From contig JAOZVK010000432.1 in assembly GCA_029938185.1 (NCBI GenBank), positions 1 to 5,119 of the forward strand: a stretch of 5,119 bases of DNA, given 5' to 3'. The translations under genes and the position numbers were made by a program. The notes under the pieces are model-generated. The model did not search any database, was not told where the DNA came from, and saw only the letters and a program-made list of their open reading frames with translations. This DNA is from Bacteroidales bacterium. GTDB lineage: Bacteria; Bacteroidota; Bacteroidia; Bacteroidales; JAOZVK01. Every line of letters begins with the position of its first letter. Positions within the stretch are counted from its first letter, which is position 1. Shown here piece after piece: positions 1-5,119 of the stretch.

Positions 1-80
1 GTAAGTTTCCGATAAACGATAACAAAGATTTAGAAAAACAAGCAGACGAACAAGGGAAAAAAGCTATTGACAGTGTTTTG
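1..80 (+). repeat. Direct repeat copy 1: end of DUF4157 coding module
   Basis: Bases 1-55 are identical to 2287-2341. One mismatch (56 against 2342) and a few more near 66-74 follow before a last shared block ending in TTTTG. Both copies are read in the same frame and encode the same peptide up to 'GKKA', after which the two toxins diverge completely. The copy is cut by the left window edge, so the shared segment probably extends further upstream. Confidence 0.93.
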
Positions 81-827
81 GACGAAGAAAGCTCAGAGCC
101 TACTCCGACAGATTATTACGATATAAAAACTGGTGAACATATAGAACATGTTATAGATGGTAGTAATCTAATCGTAGCTATTGATAAAACTGAGTATAAA
201 GCTCTTTCAACAATATTTTCTATATCAAACATTACATTAGATCCTGAAATTAGAGCTTATAATTTTTATGTCTATATAATGAAACATTCAAAAACAGCAA
301 GAGATACGGGTATGACAAAAGAAGAGTTGAATACAAGAGTATTTTTGAGTGCTATAAAACAAATAGAAGCTGGTAGCAAAAACAAACCTCTTGATTATGA
401 TGCATGGAATGGGACACTGAAATTACCAAGAACAAAAGAGGGATTACCAGATTATTCAGACCATCCTAGAAAATCAAAAAGAAAAAGTTCAGCAGCTGGT
501 GCCTATCAAATCTTGCATTTATCTTGGGATTTTTTTAAGAAACGTTATGAAATAAAGGATTTTACACCTGCAAATCAAGATAAAACGGCTTTGTATATAT
601 TGAGATTCAGAAAAAAATTGGATAAAGTCAAAGAAGGTAAGTTTTCTGAGGTTTTTACATATTTAAATAATAAAGAAAATGAATCATGGACTGCTTTTCA
701 TGCTATAAATAAAGACTATTTTGATAAGCTGCTTAAAGAACGGTTTATTAATGAACTAAATGGTAATTCGGATGTAGCATCTGAAATTGGACAATTGTTA
801 AATCTTAAAAAACGCAGCTATAAATGA
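1..827 (+). CDS. DUF4157-type toxin with C-terminal lambda-lysozyme-like (GH104) domain, 5'-truncated by window edge
   Basis: The frame is open from the left edge (first full codon at 3), so the gene begins outside the window. The first ~25 codons (KFPINDNKDLEKQADEQGKK) match the end of the DUF4157 domain seen again at 2289, so the TTG at 78 is an internal Leu codon. A linker with a 'DYYDIKTGE' stretch follows (111-137). From about 342 to 720 the protein resembles phage lambda R endolysin, a peptidoglycan lytic transglycosylase: 'FLSAIKQIEAG' aligns with lambda 'FLDMLAWSEGT', placing Glu (codon 366-368) on catalytic Glu19. 'DYSDHPRK' (450-473), 'SSAAGAYQILHLSWD' (from 486), 'DFTPANQD' and 'ESWTAF' match the same family blocks in order. 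I infer a peptidoglycan-cleaving effector that must reach the periplasm of its target. Its stop overlaps the next start (ATGA), implying coupling to an immunity gene. The GH104 assignment is strong; the delivery route is inferred. Confidence 0.88.
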   Translation, partial: KFPINDNKDLEKQADEQGKKAIDSVLDEESSEPTPTDYYDIKTGEHIEHVIDGSNLIVAIDKTEYKALSTIFSISNITLDPEIRAYNFYVYIMKHSKTARDTGMTKEELNTRVFLSAIKQIEAGSKNKPLDYDAWNGTLKLPRTKEGLPDYSDHPRKSKRKSSAAGAYQILHLSWDFFKKRYEIKDFTPANQDKTALYILRFRKKLDKVKEGKFSEVFTYLNNKENESWTAFHAINKDYFDKLLKERFINELNGNSDVASEIGQLLNLKKRSYK

Positions 828-1552
828 AAAAATTAATACTAAATACCCATATTTATATAATCTTTATTTTATTTTGTAATTGTGCTAATAATAATATAAA
901 TGATTCAATTAGTTTTAATATAAAACCTGATTCAGTAGAAAAAAAAACTATAATAAAAAAACAGGAACTAAATTATTCAATTAAAGTGAAGGGTAAAAAA
1001 AGATTTCTTTATAGTGTTGAAATTAAATCAGATTTATATACTTTAGAAGTTGAAACTATATACTTAAATGATACAGTAAAAGAGGCAATAATTGGAAGTC
1101 CTGTGGCAATTAATCAAAAACTGGTATTTAAATATAATGATTCGATAATAAAAAAAATAAACCCACCAGTCACAAAAATATTTCGTACAAACAATAAAGG
1201 TAAAAGAATTAAAAGCTTGAGTGCTGTTATTTATGAAATTAAAGCAGTAAAAGGAATTAAGGATGTATTTTATTCTGTTGAAGGGGAAGGATTATATAAT
1301 CCTAGTTTTTCGTATTCCGGAATATATGGAAAAGAAGGTAAGTTGTTATATCTAGATTTTCGAGAATTTTATCGTGATGAAAATGGTATAATACAAACAA
1401 AAATAATTAATGAATATGGCAATTATTCTGAGTTATTAATGAAACTAGGTGTATCACATGAAGACATTAGAAAAAATGATAACACTGTCATTATTTCGGG
1501 TTTTGATGCTTTTGAAGCATATAGGGAGTTAAGCCCACACTTTGAGGAATAA
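824..1552 (+). CDS. Putative lipoprotein, likely immunity protein for the lysozyme-type toxin
   Basis: The 242-residue protein starts at the ATG that overlaps the toxin stop (ATGA), a typical translational coupling. The N-terminus has Lys-Lys, then a hydrophobic stretch (YIIFILF) and two Cys at residues 18 and 20 followed by an Asn/Ala-rich segment. This suits export and probably lipidation, but the lipobox is imperfect: the residue before the Cys is Phe or Asn rather than Gly, Ala or Ser. The rest is Lys/Ile-rich with many alternating polar and hydrophobic stretches, consistent with a beta-rich envelope protein. I recognise no named family, and it does not resemble the lipoproteins at 3256 or 4172. 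Immunity is inferred from three points: it lies directly after a peptidoglycan-degrading toxin, it is translationally coupled to it, and an exported protein could meet the toxin where peptidoglycan is. It is not recognisably MliC or PliI. Confidence 0.75.
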   Translation: MKKLILNTHIYIIFILFCNCANNNINDSISFNIKPDSVEKKTIIKKQELNYSIKVKGKKRFLYSVEIKSDLYTLEVETIYLNDTVKEAIIGSPVAINQKLVFKYNDSIIKKINPPVTKIFRTNNKGKRIKSLSAVIYEIKAVKGIKDVFYSVEGEGLYNPSFSYSGIYGKEGKLLYLDFREFYRDENGIIQTKIINEYGNYSELLMKLGVSHEDIRKNDNTVIISGFDAFEAYRELSPHFEE

Positions 1553-1589
1553 AACAAATATTAATCTTAGATTTTTTGAATTATGCTTT

Positions 1590-1936
1590 TTTATTTTTCA
1601 TTAGTTGGTAGTGGTTGACTTTGGCATAAAAAAATTAATAGCGTAAATTAACGACAGCTACCAATATACGGACATAAGTATCAAGAAAATATGTTCTGGT
1701 GAAAATTTTCATACCTATAGCAATTAGAAATCATAACTAATTTATATATTGTATATTATCGTTTTTGATGTAGAGTGGATTTAAAATAAGAATTTGTTTT
1801 GAGTTATCAGTTTTCTACTTTATCAAATAATTAAATTGAATTTTTTACTAACCCGTTCAGTCATGTAACAGGCTGCAAATCAAACAACACTATTATGTAA
1901 GGACTATCCATTAGTTTGCAACTAATGAAAAATAAA
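1590..1936. repeat. 347-bp segment bounded by an 18-bp perfect inverted repeat, possible MITE-like remnant
   Basis: Bases 1590-1607 (TTTATTTTTCATTAGTTG) are the exact reverse complement of 1919-1936. The 311 bases between have no open frame of note. The layout, non-coding and a few hundred bases with terminal inverted repeats, fits a miniature inverted-repeat element or the remains of an insertion sequence. I could not find a target-site duplication next to the ends, and the sequence is A/T-rich, which makes chance matches easier. It lies between a complete cassette and a cassette that has lost its start. Confidence 0.4.
1909..1927. other. Small perfect hairpin at the right end of the inverted-repeat segment
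   Basis: CATTAGTT (1909-1916) and AACTAATG (1920-1927) form an 8-bp perfect stem with a 3-base loop. The same CATTAGTT occurs at 1599-1606 inside the left arm of the larger inverted repeat. No T-tract follows, so it does not look like an intrinsic terminator. It could be a subterminal structure of a mobile element. Confidence 0.45.
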
Positions 1937-1960
1937 TAGCTGGAAAAAAATATATTCTGA

Positions 1961-2105
1961 GTAATAAAAAAAAAAAACAGTAGCCAAACAGAAAACAAAA
2001 CAGGCTTACCAAATCAACTAAAAGCAGGTGTGAATGCTAAACTTTCCGAAAATGTGATGAACAAGATGGAGGGTTTTCAATACCAACTTTTCAAATGTAA
2101 ATATT
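1961..2105 (+). pseudogene. Start-less N-terminal fragment of a DUF4157 domain, separated by a frameshift from the downstream toxin frame
   Basis: The frame is open from the TGA at 1958 to the TAA at 2105 and has no ATG before 2057. It encodes a Lys-run, 'NSSQTENKTGLPNQLKAGV' and then 'ENVMNKMEG'. 'TGLPxxLKxGVE' is the characteristic entry into DUF4157 in Bacteroidota toxins, and 'KMEG' normally leads directly into 'FNTxFSNVNI'. Here that continuation sits in another frame: removing one G from the GGG at 2071-2073 restores 'KMEVFNTNFSNVNI' and joins this fragment to the next entry. The normal N-terminal region and start are missing; upstream lies a 12-A run (1966-1977) and the non-coding spacer. 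Confidence 0.75.
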
Positions 2106-3263
2106 AAAAAAGACTCCCAACAAGCAACAGATGTAGGAGCATTAGCACTTACACAAGGCGACAGTGTACACTTTGCACCCGGACAATTTAAGCCCGAAAC
2201 CAAAAAAGGACAAGAACTTATAGGACACGAGTTTGCCCATGTAGTACAACAAAGAGAAGGCAAAGTAAAGGCAAATAAACAAATTGGTAAGTTTCCGATA
2301 AACGATAACAAAGATTTAGAAAAACAAGCAGACGAACAAGGAAAAAAAGCTGCTGATGGGGTTTTGCAGAGAAAAGAAAAACCGATGGAGCAAACAAAAG
2401 TTACAAATATTAAAGATGATATTGCTCCTGAGAAAGTAGCTGATGTTATGGACTCAAAAGTAATGATTGGTGATATAATATACATAGTTGTGGATGGGGT
2501 AAAATATGTCTATCATCCAGATTTGAAATTTGAGAATAATGATAGAGCAAATATGATGGTTGAAGCATTGAATAATCTTACGAAAACCGAACATGGAGCA
2601 ATCTTAATAAATTTGTTTAAGGGAGCAGAACCAATCATAGGAGATTTATTCCTTACGTATGTTTCAATAGGAGGACTCAGTGGTTTTAAAGGATATTCGC
2701 CACAAAATTTTGATGAAAAAGGTAAGTATTTTCATCCTTATGAGAAAGATGGCAAACATGTTCGTTGTCCACCAACTATAAAAGATAATCCTATGAAGGT
2801 TGAACTTTTTAATGATATAGTATTTCGTAAAGGTTTTGAAAAACTTAGTTTTACATCAATAATCAACACAACACAAGCACTTTTTGTAACAAAACCAGAT
2901 ATATATTTCGCAAAAAAATTAAGTAAAGTCAATAGAATGGCAAAAACAATTTACCACGAAGCATTACATGCTGTTTTAGCTATAATATCAGGTCAATTCC
3001 CAGCACAAGAATGGATTATAAGAGAGAGTGAATTTACTATATTATTAAAAAATACATTAGAAGCAATGTCAAATGCTTATTCAGATGCAATATTAGGTAA
3101 AGATTTTAGTCAAGAAAGAAAAGTTATTTCATCAAAAGTTGAATCTAATTTGAAATTATTTAAAGATTTACTTAAATTAGAAAATAAAGCAGAATCTCCA
3201 CAGGATTTAATAGTTAGAGAATTAAGGGAATTACAAGAACCAAAATTAAAACAAAATGAATAA
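2061..3263 (+). CDS. DUF4157 domain (frameshifted) fused to a C-terminal HEALH zincin-like toxin domain
   Basis: The frame is open from the TGA at 2058 to the TAA at 3261. It first carries most of DUF4157: 'NTNFSNVNIKKDSQQA', 'FAPGQFKPE', the motif HEFAHVVQQREG (HEFAH codons 2226-2240) and the 'LEKQADEQG' tail. After 'GKKA' it becomes an unrelated domain of about 300 residues with a second zinc-site motif, IYHEALHAV (HEALH codons 2955-2969), followed by 'RESEFTI', a possible source of a third Glu ligand. I recognise no named peptidase family; a secreted zincin-type protease is the likeliest role. No ATG precedes 2385 in this frame, and the TTG at 2364 is an internal Leu, because the same residue occurs in the upstream paralogue. 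The gene is therefore either broken or a silent cassette, unless translation starts at ATG 2385 and yields the C-terminal domain alone. Its stop overlaps the next gene by 8 bases. Confidence 0.72.
   Translation, partial: TRWRVFNTNFSNVNIKKDSQQATDVGALALTQGDSVHFAPGQFKPETKKGQELIGHEFAHVVQQREGKVKANKQIGKFPINDNKDLEKQADEQGKKAADGVLQRKEKPMEQTKVTNIKDDIAPEKVADVMDSKVMIGDIIYIVVDGVKYVYHPDLKFENNDRANMMVEALNNLTKTEHGAILINLFKGAEPIIGDLFLTYVSIGGLSGFKGYSPQNFDEKGKYFHPYEKDGKHVRCPPTIKDNPMKVELFNDIVFRKGFEKLSFTSIINTTQALFVTKPDIYFAKKLSKVNRMAKTIYHEALHAVLAIISGQFPAQEWIIRESEFTILLKNTLEAMSNAYSDAILGKDFSQERKVISSKVESNLKLFKDLLKLENKAESPQDLIVRELRELQEPKLKQNE
2287..2366 (+). repeat. Direct repeat copy 2: end of DUF4157 coding module
   Basis: This is the second copy of the segment at 1-80, offset by 2286 bases and in the same reading frame, identical over its first 55 bases. 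It marks the boundary between the conserved delivery part and the variable toxic tip, and offers enough identity for homologous recombination between cassettes. Confidence 0.93.
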
Positions 3264-3945
3264 AAAATACTTTTTAATAATTACTGCATTATTTTTCTTA
3301 TCATGTAATAATAAAAACAATACATGGAAAACTGAATCGGAGACAGATTCAATTATTAGAAAATGGAAAACTGAATTGGAGTTTTATACATATCCAAACA
3401 CATTACGTATTTATATAGATTCTATTAATAGTAACTGGTATATATTTAAACCTTTATATTCTAAAACTATTGATAGTATCGAATACTCCCATTTTATAAT
3501 TGAACCAAAAGATGATTATTTTAATTTTAATATTTATGATTATTTGATTTTCATCAAGGATAATAAAATTTTCAGATTTAACACAAAAAATTACAAAAAG
3601 CCAATATTTGTGTTTGATCTTAATCAACAAGTAAATCATAAAGTTATTACACCAACAATATTTAGTACTTATGGTAAAGATACGATTATTTTAAAAAAAA
3701 AATACTATAGCAAACAATTTCAAGACAGTATTTATAAATTTAAGATAATTTCACAAATCATTTTAGACTTAAATGGAAGTCGCCGTCCAACTTGTTCTAA
3801 GATTGAATTTTCAAAAAAAATTGGACTTATTAGTTTTAATATTATTGATGGTTCAGGAGAAAAAAAATATAAATTATATTGTGGAATAATACATTTAGAA
3901 TATGACCGGAAGGTTCCAGTTGAACTTGTTCCTTATGAGAAATAG
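3256..3945 (+). CDS. Lipoprotein, likely immunity protein for the zincin-type toxin
   Basis: The 229-residue protein has a clear type II signal peptide: MNKKYFLIITALFFL followed by Ser-Cys (Cys17, codon 3304-3306) and 'NNKNN', so it should be lipidated and anchored in the envelope. Its ATG lies inside the end of the toxin gene (ATGAATAA overlap), again implying coupled translation. The mature part is rich in Tyr, Phe, Ile and Lys, with a conserved 'PTCS' near residue 177. I recognise no family. Immunity is inferred from position, overlap and the separate paralogue at 4172. If so, the zincin toxin probably acts in the periplasm or at the cell surface. A 13-residue insertion near residues 24-36 comes from a short duplication (see 3325-3381) and is absent from the paralogue. 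Confidence 0.82.
   Translation: MNKKYFLIITALFFLSCNNKNNTWKTESETDSIIRKWKTELEFYTYPNTLRIYIDSINSNWYIFKPLYSKTIDSIEYSHFIIEPKDDYFNFNIYDYLIFIKDNKIFRFNTKNYKKPIFVFDLNQQVNHKVITPTIFSTYGKDTIILKKKYYSKQFQDSIYKFKIISQIILDLNGSRRPTCSKIEFSKKIGLISFNIIDGSGEKKYKLYCGIIHLEYDRKVPVELVPYEK
3325..3381 (+). repeat. In-frame short duplication inside the lipoprotein gene
   Basis: TGGAAAACTGAATCGGAG at 3325-3342 recurs at 3364-3381 with one mismatch (17 of 18), a 39-base period or 13 codons. It encodes WKTESE and then WKTELE just after the signal peptide. The paralogue at 4172 has a single copy of this region, so the duplication probably arose in this gene. Confidence 0.8.
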
Positions 3946-4171
3946 CAGAATTAGCTTTTACACGGATACCTAACAAATGTAATAATACGATAATTTTTTG
4001 ATATTTTACTTTTAATAATAGTTTGTTTTTCAGGCATAACCAAAATCATTAGCTTTTTACTTTTGGTATTTATGTCTATTTACACCTGTATAGTTAAATA
4101 AGTTACTTAGTAGAGATAGTCTACAAAATCTAAATATTACAAAATAGTTAATGAATCAAAATAATATTAAA
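3946..4171. other. Spacer between the two lipoprotein paralogues, with one possible hairpin
   Basis: A/T-rich, with no coding frame of note. ACCAAAA (4039-4045) and TTTTGGT (4061-4067) could pair across a 15-base loop, a possible weak terminator or unrelated structure. No remnant of a toxin gene is recognisable here, so the downstream lipoprotein has no partner. Similarity to the upstream paralogue begins only at about 4170. Confidence 0.4.
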
Positions 4172-4825
4172 ATGAATAAAATTTACTTTCTAATAATTGC
4201 AGCATTATTTTTCTTACCACGTAATGATAAAAATAATACTTGGAGCTTTGAATCGGAGTTTTATGCTCCAAAAAATAGTGTACGTATATATACAGATGAT
4301 ATTAACGGTGATTGGTTTATATTTAAAACTTTACGTCCCATAACTATTGATAGTATAGAATATCTTCATTTTTTAATTGAACCCAAAGAAAAATATTTCA
4401 ATTTAGACATTCAAGATTATTTAATTTTTATTAAAGATAATAAAGTTTTCAGATTTAACTCAAAAAATTACAAAAAGCCAATATTTATGTTTGATTTTAA
4501 TCAACAAGTAAATCACAAAGTTGTTGTTCCAACAATATCTAATTATAATTATATGGAAAATGATACAATTATTTTAGAAAGTATATATTATAGTAAACAA
4601 TTCAAAGATAGTATATATAATTTAAAAGTAATCCCACAAAAAGTTATATACTCTAGTGGGACACTAGATCCAACCTGTTCTCAAATTGAAATTTCAAAAA
4701 AAGTAGGACTCATTAGTTTTAATGTTATTTATCATTTAGGAGAAAAAAAATTTAAATTATATAATGGAGGATTCCGTTTAAAAAAGAACTGGGAGAAACG
4801 GATTAAATTTATACCCTGTGAATAA
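4172..4825 (+). CDS. Orphan paralogue of the immunity lipoprotein, lipobox cysteine lost
   Basis: By eye this protein is roughly 60% identical to the one at 3256 along its length, with very similar DNA (for example 36 of 37 bases between 3573-3609 and 4450-4486). I place the start at ATG 4172, which aligns with the paralogue's start (MNKIYFLIIAALFFL); an in-frame ATG at 4151 would add seven residues. The signal-like hydrophobic segment is kept, but lipobox Ser-Cys is Pro-Arg (CCA CGT at 4217-4222 against TCA TGT), so it cannot be lipidated at that site. No clear signal peptidase I site replaces it, so it may stay as an N-terminally anchored protein or be non-functional. No toxin gene precedes it. 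It resembles the orphan immunity genes found downstream of polymorphic toxin loci. The frame is otherwise intact, which argues for selection or a recent origin. Confidence 0.8.
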   Translation: MNKIYFLIIAALFFLPRNDKNNTWSFESEFYAPKNSVRIYTDDINGDWFIFKTLRPITIDSIEYLHFLIEPKEKYFNLDIQDYLIFIKDNKVFRFNSKNYKKPIFMFDFNQQVNHKVVVPTISNYNYMENDTIILESIYYSKQFKDSIYNLKVIPQKVIYSSGTLDPTCSQIEISKKVGLISFNVIYHLGEKKFKLYNGGFRLKKNWEKRIKFIPCE

Positions 4826-4861
4826 TGTAAATAAGTTGCTAACCTTCTATAAGGCAAATAA

Positions 4862-5119
4862 AATAACTGCAGGGCAAATGCCAATGCAACAGATAATCCG
4901 TTCAATATTATTGGTAAAACAAACCCAATACAAGAAAAAACTCAAAATTATAATTCGAATACTGATTTTAGCGAAAATGCTTATTTAGACGAGCAAAGCA
5001 TACAAATGCAAGCACTTGAAGAAGAAGGATTATTGCAGGGGAAGTTTAAATTTAATAATGAACCTTTTCAAAGACAAATAGACATAAGCAAACTAATTGT
5101 TAACGATAAACAAACTGTG
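4862..5119 (+). CDS. Start-less open frame resembling the pre-DUF4157 region of another toxin, 3'-truncated by window edge
   Basis: The frame is open from the TAA at 4859-4861 to the window end. It reads 'ANANATDNPFNIIG', then 'YLDEQSIQMQALEEEGLLQG' (ending at 5041), then 'KFKFNNEPFQRQ'. A Glu-rich 'EEELLQGKFxxxQRQ' segment is the usual linker just before DUF4157 in Bacteroidota toxins of this type, so a third cassette probably continues beyond the window. The first ATG is at 5006 (MQALEEEG), in the middle of this linker, and no start exists upstream. The N-terminal coding part is therefore missing or the gene was joined here by rearrangement just after the orphan lipoprotein gene. Translation of this piece is uncertain. 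Confidence 0.6.

Larger units (their letters stand above)
1553..1960. other. Gene-free spacer between two toxin cassettes
   Basis: About 400 bases of A/T-rich sequence with stops in all frames. I see no convincing protein, tRNA or clear Bacteroidota promoter (TTTG / TAnnTTTG pair). It contains the long inverted repeat described separately, a 12-bp palindrome at 1700-1711 and a 7-bp inverted pair TTGGTAG/CTACCAA at 1605-1611 and 1658-1664. A weak AATC-TTA-GATT hairpin followed by T's lies at about 1563-1576 after the lipoprotein stop; it is too short to call a terminator. Confidence 0.6.

Noticed and set aside
78..80. TTG as the start of the lysozyme-type toxin
   Set aside because: The frame is open to the window edge and the preceding codons encode the conserved DUF4157 end, so this is an internal Leu codon.
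1796..1832. Bacteroidota promoter (TTTG with TAnnTTTG) ahead of the second cassette
   Set aside because: A TTTG is present, but no properly spaced TAnnTTTG follows.
1553..2000. Integron-like attC site between cassettes
   Set aside because: The toxin-immunity cassette layout invites this idea, but I could not find a pair of core sites of the GTTRRRY / RYYYAAC type in the right arrangement, and no integrase is present.
2364..2366. TTG as the start of the zincin-type toxin
   Set aside because: It is the matching Leu of the direct repeat, and HEFAHVVQQ is encoded in frame upstream.
2018..2485. 155-codon open frame on the minus strand
   Set aside because: It lies antisense to the DUF4157 region, whose HEFAHVVQQ and other family motifs identify the + strand as coding; the minus product is Ser/Cys/Phe-rich and looks like an antisense artefact.
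2738..2932. 64-codon minus-strand open frame
   Set aside because: Fully antisense to the continuous + strand zincin toxin frame, with no recognisable motif.
3454..3639. 61-codon minus-strand open frame
   Set aside because: Antisense to the conserved lipoprotein gene; its Ile/Lys composition follows from A/T-rich DNA.
4843..4854. Possible terminator CCTT-CTAT-AAGG after the orphan lipoprotein gene
   Set aside because: The stem is only 4 bp and no T-tract follows.

Overview
The window is AT-rich DNA that looks like the phylum Bacteroidota, probably a flavobacterium-like organism. The grounds are A/T-dominated codon use, short N-terminal lipoprotein signals ending in an 'LSCNN' style lipobox, almost no Shine-Dalgarno sequences, and a DUF4157 domain. 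DUF4157 is common in this phylum on the N-terminal side of cargo toxins linked to extracellular contractile injection systems (eCIS) and of other polymorphic toxins. No tRNA, rRNA, CRISPR array, transposase or injection-machine structural gene is visible.

The window reads as part of a cluster of modular toxin and immunity cassettes, all on the + strand. (1) Positions 1-827 hold the 3' part of a toxin gene: the last piece of a DUF4157 domain, a linker, and a C-terminal domain that closely matches phage lambda R endolysin (GH104 lytic transglycosylase), including the aligned catalytic Glu. It overlaps by ATGA with a putative lipoprotein gene (824-1552), the likely immunity gene. (2) Positions 1553-1960 appear non-coding and contain an 18-bp perfect inverted repeat bounding 347 bp. 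(3) Positions 1961-3263 hold a second DUF4157 gene with no visible start codon and a one-base frameshift inside DUF4157. The frame then stays open through HEFAH and into an unrelated C-terminal domain with a second zinc motif, HEALH. It overlaps by 8 bases with a textbook lipoprotein gene (3256-3945). (4) Positions 4172-4825 hold a stand-alone diverged copy of that lipoprotein in which two T-to-C differences remove the lipobox Ser-Cys. (5) Positions 4862-5119 hold a start-less open frame running off the window; it has the Glu-rich 'LLQGKF...FQRQ' linker found in DUF4157 toxins before the DUF4157 domain.

The end of the DUF4157 region is nearly identical at the DNA level in cassettes 1 and 2 (1-80 and 2287-2366), after which the proteins are unrelated. 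This resembles the C-terminal exchange known from Rhs and CDI toxins: a conserved delivery or trafficking part, a swappable toxic tip, an adjacent immunity gene, and downstream orphan modules that may act as a recombination reservoir. Delivery by an eCIS is an inference from DUF4157 alone. The envelope targets are inferred from the payload types and from the lipoprotein nature of the partners.
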